From: Planctomycetaceae bacterium
GTDB taxonomy: Bacteria > Planctomycetota > Planctomycetia > Pirellulales > Thermoguttaceae
Direction: 5' to 3'
Length of the DNA stretch: 5,224 bases
NCBI GenBank assembly: GCA_031283825.1
Contig: JAITAZ010000013.1
Coordinates: forward strand, 1-5,224
Part shown: positions 1 to 4,750 of the stretch, in pieces
How the letters are laid out: each line of letters begins with the position of its first letter
Numbering within the stretch: the first letter of the stretch is position 1
Notes under the pieces: model-generated
What the model saw: only the letters and a program-made list of their open reading frames with translations
The model's database searches: none
Told to the model about the DNA's origin: nothing
Position numbers and translations under genes: made by a program

Positions 1-162
1 CTAAAAAGAGAAACTCCTCCACGTATCTCACCAGATCAAGAAACCATTCAACTAAAACACGACCTCGCCGCTATGGATTTACCCTTCGACAAAAACGGCA
101 TTAACGAATCCCTACACCCGGAAATCGCAAACGCTTTCAAAGCGGCGTTTGGACTTTTTTAG
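1..162 (+). CDS. C-terminal end of an unidentified protein (5' truncated by window edge)
   Basis: Frame 1 is open from the first base to a TAG at 160-162 and gives 53 residues ending in IANAFKAAFGLF. The reading looks like real protein: mixed composition, a Pro-rich start (TPPRISPDQE), an amphipathic stretch (TIQLKHDLAAMDLPF) and a probable C-terminal helix (HPEIANAFKAAFG). I do not recognise the family and no catalytic motif is visible, so no function is assigned. It lies on the same strand as metY but 707 bp upstream, with hairpins and metY's own promoter between, so it is probably not in the same operon. Oddly, the last two codons and the stop are the first unit of a short T-rich tandem repeat that continues into the untranslated region, so the present C-terminus may have been set by repeat slippage. 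The main doubt is that the start lies outside the window. Confidence 0.6.
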   Translation, partial: LKRETPPRISPDQETIQLKHDLAAMDLPFDKNGINESLHPEIANAFKAAFGLF

Positions 163-208
163 TTTTTTTAGTTTTTTTTAGTTGTATTAGTTGTATTAGT
201 TGTAGTAG
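155..208. repeat. Short tandem repeat, six units of 8-10 bp ending in TAG
   Basis: Six consecutive units run TTTTTTAG (155-162), TTTTTTTAG (163-171), TTTTTTTTAG (172-181), TTGTATTAG (182-190), TTGTATTAG (191-199) and TTGTAGTAG (200-208). The first unit supplies the end of the upstream coding region (Leu-Phe-stop), and the first three differ only in T-tract length. This is a typical substrate for replication slippage. The T runs follow no stable stem, so I do not call it an intrinsic terminator. Confidence 0.8.
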
Positions 209-281
209 AAGAAAGTAGTCGCGTCGGCATTAGACGACGGTAAATTTGAATTGATTTTAATTATTGTCGAATCCTTTTTAT

Positions 282-320
282 CGTTGCCTTCGGCAACGCG
301 ACCTTTCGGCGAAAGGTCGC
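282..320. repeat. Two adjacent GC-rich perfect hairpins
   Basis: The first hairpin pairs CGTTGCC (282-288) with GGCAACG (292-298) around a TTC loop, giving 7 bp. The second pairs GCGACCTTTC (298-307) with GAAAGGTCGC (311-320) around a GGC loop, giving 10 bp. They share base 298, and both are far more GC-rich than their surroundings. Neither is followed by a T tract on either strand, so a classic intrinsic terminator is unlikely. They resemble the REP-like palindromes scattered between genes in many bacteria. They may still mark the 3' end of the upstream transcript or insulate metY. Confidence 0.75.
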
Positions 321-381
321 CTACCTGATCAATAAACGCCTACTGACGGACAACTACCGCGTAACATGAGTTATTAAATTT

Positions 382-399
382 AAACGCAGAAAACGCAGA
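382..399. repeat. Tandem duplication of a 9-mer (AAACGCAGA x2)
   Basis: AAACGCAGA at 382-390 is repeated exactly at 391-399. It is a small direct duplication in otherwise unremarkable AT-rich DNA between the hairpins and the metY control region. No function is apparent. Confidence 0.7.
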
Positions 400-451
400 A
401 AATTAGGAAAACAAAAATTCAGAAAAAATATCGTTACAAATATTCATTTGT

Positions 452-490
452 TGTAATCTTTCACCGGTTTAAATTCGTAATTCCGAATTT
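452..490 (+). repeat. Degenerate left end of the TGTAAYCGTTCACG repeat family
   Basis: TGTAATCTTTCACC (452-465) matches 12 of 14 positions of the terminal sequence TGTAAYCGTTCACG found intact at 2262 and 4751. The following AAATTCG (471-477) also resembles the start of the 2262 copy, and pairs with CGAATTT (484-490) in a 7-bp hairpin. Just upstream, CGTTACAAATATT (432-444) recurs exactly at 4999-5011 inside the second intact copy. I read this as a decayed or partial member of the same dispersed family; the rest of the body is not recognisable. Confidence 0.5.
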
Positions 491-525
491 TTAGAGATAA
501 TCATTTGTTCCCGTTCAAAGCGTAG

Positions 526-632
526 CCGTCAAATATCACGGGCAAGGGATAACAAAACTGTTGAATTGCGATTTAATCGTAATTTTCCGTGATATTTCAC
601 GGGTTTGATTTTTTTGCCGTGATATATGATGG
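526..632 (+). promoter_or_regulatory. Three CCGTGATAT-type palindromic boxes upstream of the metY promoter
   Basis: Box B, CCGTGATATTTCACGG (587-602), is a near-perfect 16-bp dyad with only the second innermost pair mismatched. Box C (617-632) keeps the left half CCGTGATAT with a worn right half. Box A (526-541) carries the same half-site in reverse orientation (ATATCACGG). Start-to-start spacings are 61 and 30 bp, close to six and three helical turns. All three lie about 47-153 bp upstream of the predicted transcription start, a usual zone for activator or cooperative repressor sites. I infer operators for an unidentified regulator, probably of metY. The alternative is that they belong to a dispersed palindromic repeat. 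Confidence 0.45.
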
Positions 633-663
633 AATTTTGTTCTTTTTTGTGAAATTTTTATCT

Positions 664-672
664 TGTTATAAT
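664..672 (+). promoter_or_regulatory. Predicted extended -10 promoter for metY
   Basis: TGTTATAAT contains the TGn extension (664-666) followed by a perfect TATAAT (667-672). No good -35 hexamer lies 16-18 bp upstream (that stretch is mostly T), which fits an extended -10 promoter or one needing an activator bound at the boxes just upstream. The start site would fall near 679, leaving about 190 nt of untranslated leader before metY. Confidence 0.55.
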
Positions 673-679
673 CTGGCAT

Positions 680-869
680 AAAAAATGCTCAATGTGAATT
701 GCACTTAAAAATTGGGGTGGATTGATTGATTCGGATTTTGGTTTTAAACTGTTTAATCTGGAAAATAGGTCAATTCAGGCAGACTTGCTTGTTGCAAGTT
801 TGATTTTACGCTTTGCGTTTAGTTTAACGTTTCAACAACTAACACAATTTCACGACGGAGAATTTTGCT
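680..869 (+). other. Long metY 5' leader with small hairpins; no recognised riboswitch
   Basis: The predicted leader of about 190 nt contains a dyad TTAAAC-T-GTTTAA (744-756), a hairpin pairing ACTTGC (783-788) with GCAAGT (794-799) that two outer pairs can extend, and a small ACGC/GCGT hairpin (808-818). I compared it by eye with the conserved cores of SAM-I and SAM-II riboswitches, which often control methionine genes, and saw neither. There is no obvious small upstream ORF with a ribosome-binding site. Its length leaves room for RNA-level control, but nothing specific is demonstrated. Confidence 0.35.
857..860 (+). promoter_or_regulatory. Ribosome-binding site of metY
   Basis: GGAG lies 9 nt before the ATG at 870 and supports that start. 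It is the only clear Shine-Dalgarno site among the starts in this window. Confidence 0.75.
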
Positions 870-2162
870 ATGGCAAAAAAAGATTATCGAATTGAGACCC
901 TTGCAATTCATGCGGGTCAAGAGATAGAGCCTACGACATTGGCTCGCGCGGTGCCGGTTTATCGGACTACCGCTTACAACTTTAAAAATTCCGAACATGG
1001 CGCAAACTTATTTGCGCTAAAAGAACTCGGTAACATTTACTCGCGATTGATGAATCCGACTAACGACGTCCTTGAGAAACGTCTAGCCGCGCTCGACAAA
1101 GGCGCGGCGGGGTTGACGCTCTCAAGTGGTACGGCGGCGGTCTATTTCACGATTACGAATATTCTTAAACAAGGCGATGAGTTTGTTACGGCGTCGAATC
1201 TTTACGGCGGCACGTTTACGCAATTCGACGCGATACTTCCGCAACAAGGAATCACGGCGCGGTTCACGCCGGTCAATGATTTTAACGCTGTCGAGTCGGC
1301 AATCAACAAAAAAACAAAAGCGATTTTTATCGAGACAATTGGAAATCCGGTACTTGATGTCGCCGACATTGAAGGTTATGCCGCAATTGCTAAAAAGCAT
1401 CATTTGCCGCTCATTGTCGATTCGACTTTTACGCCGCCGACTTTATTGCGTCCGATTGAATACGGGGCGAATATTGTGATTCATTCCTTATCGAAATGGA
1501 TCGGCGGACACGGAACAGGAATCGGCGGAATTGTAATCGACGATGGAAAATTCGATTGGAAAGACCCCAAATTCGAATTGTACAACGAACCTGATCGCGG
1601 CTATCACGGATTAAGATTCGCCCATGATTTAGGACCGCTTTCGCCGCTGGCGTTTATTTTAAGATTGAGAACAGTCGGATTGAGAAATCAAGGACCGACA
1701 CTTGCTCCGGACGCGGCATGGATATTTTTACAAGGCGTAGAATCATTGCCGTTAAGAGCAGCAAGACATAGCGAAAACGCGCTAAAAGTTGCGGAGTATT
1801 TAAAGAAACATCCGAAAGTTTCGTGGGTTCGTTATCCGGGATTATCGGGCGACAGTTCGAATGCGTTGGCGAAAAAATATCTGCCAAACGGCGCGGGCGG
1901 AATGGTCGTTTTCGGATTGAAAGCAGGAAAGGACGCGGCGATAAAATTCGTTGACAATGTAGAGCTATTCAGTTTACTAGCAAATGTCGGAGACGCAAAG
2001 AGTCTGATTATTCATTCAGCAAGCACGACTCATTCCCAGTTGAGCGAAAAGGATCAGCAATCGTCCGGTTTGAATCCAGATTTAATCCGTCTATCGATTG
2101 GGCTTGAACATATCGACGACATCATTGGCGCGCTCGACGACGGATTAAAAGGAATAAAGTAA
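870..2162 (+). CDS. metY: O-acetylhomoserine sulfhydrylase (O-acetylhomoserine aminocarboxypropyltransferase), PLP-dependent
   Basis: This 430-residue cytosolic enzyme belongs to the Cys/Met-metabolism PLP family. Members of the MetY branch join O-acetylhomoserine and sulfide to form homocysteine and acetate, the direct-sulfhydrylation route to methionine. Visible landmarks are YSRLMNPT (58-65; Tyr and Arg contact the PLP phosphate of the partner subunit), SSGTAA (85-90), the PLP-stacking Tyr112 in NLYGGT, Asp184 in VDSTFTPP, the Schiff-base Lys209 in SLSKWIGGHGTGIGG, IHSASTTHSQL near the C-terminus, and Arg407 in LIRLSIGLE (substrate carboxylate). The length and the SLSKWIGGHG context favour MetY over the shorter cystathionine gamma-synthases and lyases (about 380 residues). 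The start is fixed by GGAG at 857-860 and by MAKKDYRIETLAIHAGQ, a normal family N-terminus. VDS replaces the commoner VDN after the PLP Asp, a small change. No metX or other methionine gene is nearby. Substrate preference (acetyl versus succinyl ester) is inferred from family only. Confidence 0.95.
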   Translation: MAKKDYRIETLAIHAGQEIEPTTLARAVPVYRTTAYNFKNSEHGANLFALKELGNIYSRLMNPTNDVLEKRLAALDKGAAGLTLSSGTAAVYFTITNILKQGDEFVTASNLYGGTFTQFDAILPQQGITARFTPVNDFNAVESAINKKTKAIFIETIGNPVLDVADIEGYAAIAKKHHLPLIVDSTFTPPTLLRPIEYGANIVIHSLSKWIGGHGTGIGGIVIDDGKFDWKDPKFELYNEPDRGYHGLRFAHDLGPLSPLAFILRLRTVGLRNQGPTLAPDAAWIFLQGVESLPLRAARHSENALKVAEYLKKHPKVSWVRYPGLSGDSSNALAKKYLPNGAGGMVVFGLKAGKDAAIKFVDNVELFSLLANVGDAKSLIIHSASTTHSQLSEKDQQSSGLNPDLIRLSIGLEHIDDIIGALDDGLKGIK

Positions 2163-2204
2163 AAAAACGGTAATATTTCAATGGAATATTTGTTTTATTA
2201 CTTT
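2156..2204 (+). terminator. Long AT-rich hairpin spanning the metY stop codon
   Basis: AAAGTAAAAAAAC (2156-2168) pairs with GTTTTATTACTTT (2192-2204) with one A-A mismatch. After a small internal loop, AATATT (2172-2177) pairs with AATATT (2185-2190) around TCAATGG. The stem includes the TAA stop and is followed by TTTGAGCGG, not a T run. It probably shapes the mRNA 3' end, as a weak terminator or an exonuclease barrier; AT-richness lowers confidence that it terminates transcription alone. Confidence 0.4.
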
Positions 2205-2261
2205 GAGCGGTAACAAATGGTTGGTTTTTTTGTAGAAAATAATGACAGATTAAAAATTTAT

Positions 2262-2384
2262 TGTAACCGTTCACGATTTTAAAATTCGGAATTAAAGTAT
2301 TTTGGTAATTATTTACGTGAAAAAAGTATCTTCCTTCGCCCTTTCTGGGTGTAGGATTTTTTCTTTTGAACGTGAACGATTACA
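2262..2384. repeat. 123-bp dispersed repeat, copy 1, with 14-bp inverted ends
   Basis: The left end TGTAACCGTTCACG (2262-2275) and the right end CGTGAACGATTACA (2371-2384) are inverted repeats with one mismatch. The 47 bp at 2288-2334 match 4910-4956 at 44 positions, showing a second copy in this window. The body has no reading frame of note, so it is a non-coding dispersed element. No clear target-site duplication flanks it. Relative to copy 2 it lacks a 128-bp inner element and about 79 bp near the right end, so it is the simpler form. Confidence 0.75.
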
Positions 2385-2398
2385 GAAAAATAATGTGG

Positions 2399-2425
2399 TT
2401 TTTTAAAAGCCAAAGATAATTTTTT
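2399..2425. repeat. 26-27-bp shared module, copy 1 (TTTTTTAAAAGCC...ATAATTTTTT)
   Basis: The 27-bp stretch is identical to 4725-4750 apart from one extra A. Here it abuts the GGGGACA units on its right; at 4725 it abuts the TGTAATCGTTCACG end. The same module therefore joins to different partners. Confidence 0.7.
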
Positions 2426-2426
2426 G

Positions 2427-2453
2427 GGGGACAGTGGAGACATTGGGGACGTT
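2427..2453 (+). repeat. Three 9-bp GGGGACA-type units (left arm)
   Basis: GGGGACAGT, GGAGACATT and GGGGACGTT follow one another at exact 9-bp spacing (2427, 2436, 2445). A further single GGGGACA lies at 2483-2489. Confidence 0.75.
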
Positions 2454-2568
2454 CTTGTTTAAAATCTGGGATTAATGACTCGGGGGACAAAATTTAAAGA
2501 AAAAAATTTCTCTTTTTTAAAAGCTGATGTCTTCTGTTGAGTCGTTAATCATGGTTTTTAAATTAGTG

Positions 2569-2613
2569 TGTCCCCAGTGTCCCCTAAGTCCCCTTTGTCT
2601 CCAATGTCCCCCC
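2569..2613 (-). repeat. Five 9-bp TGTCCCC-type units (right arm)
   Basis: TGTCCCCAG, TGTCCCCTA, AGTCCCCTT, TGTCTCCAA and TGTCCCCCC start at 2569, 2578, 2587, 2596 and 2605, an exact 9-bp period. They are the reverse complement of the units at 2427-2453 and number two more. The variant GGAGACA/TGTCTCC unit occurs second from the outer end in both arms, so the arms share an origin and then gained or lost units. Confidence 0.8.
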
Positions 2614-2641
2614 AAAAAAATAATATGGTTTTTTAAAAAAC

Positions 2642-2655
2642 CGTGAACGGTTACA
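2642..2655 (-). repeat. Solo copy of the 14-bp repeat end (CGTGAACGGTTACA)
   Basis: This is an exact match to the right end of the copy ending at 5085 and differs by one base from that ending at 2384. It directly adjoins the GGTTTTTTAAAAAACC palindrome at the end of the long inverted repeat. No matching left end lies at the distance seen in the intact copies. Confidence 0.7.
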
Positions 2656-2732
2656 ATTTATTTTTGGCAAAAAATTATCAACAATAAATTTTGAGTTTTT
2701 AGAGATTCCCGATTTAGTCGATGTTTTTTTAA

Positions 2733-2770
2733 GGGGACAAATTAGCTTAAAATCTAGTGTTAAAGACTCA
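2733..2770 (+). repeat. Third partial copy of the GGGGAC...TTAAAATCT...GACTC module
   Basis: GGGGACA (2733-2739) is followed by TTAAAATCT and then a TTAAAGACTC end at 2770. The same order and near-identical spacing occur at 2445-2481 (TTAAAATCTGGGATTAATGACTC) and, inverted, at 2539-2575. It ends 15 bp past the 3' end of the DUF58 gene. Nearby GATGTTTT (2720-2727) and AAAACATC (2777-2784) could pair across it, a weak candidate structure at the end of the minus-strand transcript. Confidence 0.55.
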
Positions 2771-2785
2771 AGAAATAAAACATCT

Positions 2786-4234
2786 TTATTGTAACGAAAA
2801 ATATTGATCGAAATCTTGGTTTGAGGTATCTACGATTTTTATTCTTTGAATAGCGGTTCTGAATTTTGGGTCGTTTCGGACGGGGTTGAATCTTGGCGAG
2901 TTTATTAGGTTGAGTGGTTTTGGCGAAATTAGAATTATGTCGGCGCCGGGATCGATTTGGGTTATGGATTCTATAATTACTCTTGGGAGGTTATCTTTTG
3001 ATTCTTGTTTTGTGGTAGCGAGTCTTCTTAGGACGCTTTCGACTAACGGCAGACAAATTGGACCAGACAGATTTTCTTCGTTTGGTTTGCTTGTTGCGAA
3101 AAACAGATCGCAACCTCCTCGTCGTGTCATTTCGCTGACTAGAGTTGCGGCGAAACTTACGGCTAGTTCAAAGTTATCGGAGGCGTTTTGATTGGGTAGA
3201 AAATTTTCGTCGTAGAGGTCTAGCAGTACGGCGCAATCGTGATTTTGTTTTGTTTCAAACTGACGTACAAAGGGTTGACCGTGTTTTGCGGAGGCTCTCC
3301 AGTGAATCCATTTCTTGGTATCTCCAGACAGCCATCGTCTTACGCCTAAAAATTCTCCGGTGCCGCGACTTGGTCGGAATCTGTATCGTTGTCGATTTAT
3401 TGCGGCTTCAGCTCGGCGGGTTCGCCATTTCGACGACAAACGACCAATTTTAGGAAATACGCAAAGTTCATCGCTATTATTATCGTTGGTCTGGCAGATT
3501 GAATGACGAAAAAAACCATACGGAAAGCGTGTCGAAACTGTTAAACAATCGAATTTATATTGACCGCGTTGAGGTAATTTACCGGCGTAAGTTTTGCGGA
3601 CGACGCCGTTGGTCTCGACAAATTCAAAATAAACTGCCGGTTCGTAAGGTTGTATATCTGACGAGGTTTCGTTATCTGGATCGTTATTTATCAATTGAAT
3701 TTTATCGCTGACGACAATTCCCCAGCTTCCGATATTTTTGGTTGTTTTATGTTTTATTTTTTTTGATTTATTGTTGGATGAATTTTTTTTACGAGTGAGA
3801 TTTGTTATATTTTTTGTTGTAGATTGAGCGGACGATTCGGATGTAGAGTCGAAATTAGATTTTTGTTTGGAGTCTAGTTCAGACTCTGATTTTTCTTTTG
3901 ATTCGGAGTCGGATTCTGTTGTTTGCGATTTTGGGTTAGAATTATTGTAACGATAATTATTGTTATATTTGCTTAATTCGACGTGTATGACAAAAGGTTC
4001 TCCGGCGAATACTCTTTCTGGCAGTTTACGTTTTACGCGGATACCGTGTAGGGATTGTCTTCCGATCCATCCGGCGGTTGGGATGATGGCGAACAGCGCC
4101 GTTGCTAGAAGCAGCATAGGATTTACTTCGCGAACTATTGAGCCTATCATAAAGACTATTACGACAAAGAGAAAATATATACCTTCTTGGCTAAGTGTTG
4201 TTTTTGTTTTCATTATTTTTTGTATTGGAATCAT
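2786..4234 (-). CDS. DUF58 family membrane-anchored protein with a large Asn/Ser/Lys-rich insertion
   Basis: The 482-residue product has two hydrophobic N-terminal segments (about 19-35 and 39-56), a beta-rich region, and the DUF58 core: EFLGVRRWLSGD (294-305), KKWIHWRASAKHG (307-319), FVRQFE (322-327) and a von Willebrand A-like AVLLDLYD (335-342). DUF58 proteins are typically encoded beside MoxR AAA+ ATPases and transglutaminase-like membrane proteins and are thought to act in envelope or complex assembly; the exact job is unknown. Residues 91-166 interrupt the expected ELSKY...NIGSWGIVVSD beta region with low-complexity sequence: Asn-rich, then Ser/Glu-rich (13 Ser in 101-140), then Lys-rich. 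The ATG at 4234 overlaps the upstream gene by 44 bp. Met8 (4213) is an equally plausible start, with a 23-bp overlap; neither has a clear Shine-Dalgarno site. No MoxR or transglutaminase gene is in view. The family call is firm; the function is not. Confidence 0.88.
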   Translation of the reverse strand: MIPIQKIMKTKTTLSQEGIYFLFVVIVFMIGSIVREVNPMLLLATALFAIIPTAGWIGRQSLHGIRVKRKLPERVFAGEPFVIHVELSKYNNNYRYNNSNPKSQTTESDSESKEKSESELDSKQKSNFDSTSESSAQSTTKNITNLTRKKNSSNNKSKKIKHKTTKNIGSWGIVVSDKIQLINNDPDNETSSDIQPYEPAVYFEFVETNGVVRKTYAGKLPQRGQYKFDCLTVSTRFPYGFFRHSICQTNDNNSDELCVFPKIGRLSSKWRTRRAEAAINRQRYRFRPSRGTGEFLGVRRWLSGDTKKWIHWRASAKHGQPFVRQFETKQNHDCAVLLDLYDENFLPNQNASDNFELAVSFAATLVSEMTRRGGCDLFFATSKPNEENLSGPICLPLVESVLRRLATTKQESKDNLPRVIIESITQIDPGADIILISPKPLNLINSPRFNPVRNDPKFRTAIQRIKIVDTSNQDFDQYFSLQ

Positions 4235-4580
4235 CTATTTCGTCGATTATTTCGACGAATATATTCCCTTTTGAGGGGTCTCGACCGAAAGCGGAGCCGA
4301 CGGGGTTATTGAGGAGTGGTAAAATTTCGGGATCGCAATTTGCAATCCAGTTGACGTCGAATTGTGCGAAGTTATCGGGGTTATTGATATAATGATCTGT
4401 TTCGAATCCGGTTAAAAATCGCCATCCGCTATCGTTTTCGGATTCGGGTTTTTGTCGATATAAAAAACCGACTTTGAAGGCTTCGACTGTTATCATATCG
4501 GAGGCGTAGCAATTCCCAAGATCTAAAGCAAGCGGTTTAAGTTGGGCGTTGGTAAATCGATATTTTTTATCAATGCTCAT
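4191..4580 (-). CDS. DUF2185 / Imm33-like small protein
   Basis: The 129-residue soluble product has no signal peptide or membrane helix. Residues 24-101 carry the DUF2185 hallmarks I know: CYASDMIT, KVGFLYRQKP, DSGWRFLTGFETDHYINNPDN (50-70), the NWIANCDPEILPLL stretch and PVGSAFGRD. The family is classed as Imm33, an immunity protein of polymorphic toxin systems, but it also occurs as stand-alone genes of unknown role. No toxin-like gene lies beside it, so immunity is a family-based possibility only. The C-terminal 20 residues (IIDEIDDSNTKNNENKNNT) are acidic and Asn-rich and lie partly in the overlap with the DUF58 gene, so this tail may simply result from reading into that start region. 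The ATG at 4580 fits the family N-terminus; no clear Shine-Dalgarno site precedes it. It is probably the first gene of a two-gene transcript. Confidence 0.8.
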   Translation of the reverse strand: MSIDKKYRFTNAQLKPLALDLGNCYASDMITVEAFKVGFLYRQKPESENDSGWRFLTGFETDHYINNPDNFAQFDVNWIANCDPEILPLLNNPVGSAFGRDPSKGNIFVEIIDEIDDSNTKNNENKNNT

Positions 4581-4606
4581 AGTAAAACGATAAAAAGGGG
4601 TGTTGG

Positions 4607-4619
4607 AAATTCGGAATTA
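4607..4619. repeat. 13-bp fragment of the dispersed repeat (AAATTCGGAATTA)
   Basis: This is identical to 2282-2294 inside repeat copy 1. It lies 27 bp upstream of the DUF2185 start and may be a relic of the family or chance in AT-rich DNA. The rest of 4581-4700 shows only AT-rich sequence, and I see no promoter there good enough to call. Confidence 0.35.
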
Positions 4620-4703
4620 TTTTTAAACAAGGATAATCTCGGAAAATACAAGCCAAGCTAAAAAGATATAAAACGCACAAAATTTTATAGTGATTTTTCA
4701 AAA

Positions 4704-4718
4704 GGGACAATAGGGACA
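4704..4718 (+). repeat. Two GGGACA units at 9-bp spacing
   Basis: GGGACA occurs at 4704-4709 and 4713-4718, the same 9-bp period as the arrays at 2427 and 2569. It lies just left of the shared 26-bp module, so the GGGGACA units and this module occur together at both loci. Confidence 0.6.
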
Positions 4719-4724
4719 GGACGC

Positions 4725-4750
4725 TTTTTTAAAGCCAAAGATAATTTTTT
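4725..4750. repeat. 26-bp shared module, copy 2
   Basis: Identical to 2399-2425 apart from one missing A. It ends exactly where the TGTAATCGTTCACG terminus of repeat copy 2 begins. Confidence 0.7.

Larger units (their letters stand above)
2397..2642. repeat. Long imperfect inverted repeat with GGGGACA-rich arms
   Basis: Reading the right arm (2642 back to about 2539) in reverse complement against the left arm (2397 to 2481) gives a colinear match: GGTTTTTTAAAA, then a run ending in TTTTTGGGGG, then 9-bp GGGGACA-type units, then TTTAAAA...GATTAAYGACTC. The outer end of the right arm is itself the perfect palindrome GGTTTTTTAAAAAACC (2627-2642). The final 31-nt segments agree at 21 positions, and the 25-nt unit blocks at 22. 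The right arm holds two more 9-bp units than the left. About 57 bp of AT-rich DNA separates the arms. A transcript could fold into a large hairpin. The whole sits between the convergent metY and DUF58 genes and contains no credible coding region. Confidence 0.7.

Noticed and set aside
218..328. Plus-strand frame reading VASALDDGKFELILIIVESFL...
   Set aside because: It begins just after a TAG at 206-208, has no start codon or ribosome-binding site, and its second half is the two palindromic hairpins. Similarity to LDDGKF in real genes is too short to count.
680..869. SAM-I or SAM-II riboswitch before metY
   Set aside because: The conserved core sequences and helices of these classes are not visible; only small local hairpins are.
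1126..1479. 117-residue plus-strand open frame inside metY
   Set aside because: It is an Arg/Ser-rich shadow frame of metY with no family resemblance; the metY frame explains the DNA fully.
2427..2613. CRISPR-like array from the GGGGACA repeats
   Set aside because: Units are only 9 bp with no spacers, run in opposite orientations in two arms, and no cas gene is present.
2886..3711. Series of plus-strand open frames opposite the DUF58 gene
   Set aside because: They are antisense shadows, Arg-rich and without recognisable domains, while the minus strand encodes a clear DUF58 core.
4191..4580. Complete toxin-immunity module
   Set aside because: Only an Imm33-like candidate is present. DUF58 is not a toxin family and no effector gene is in the window.
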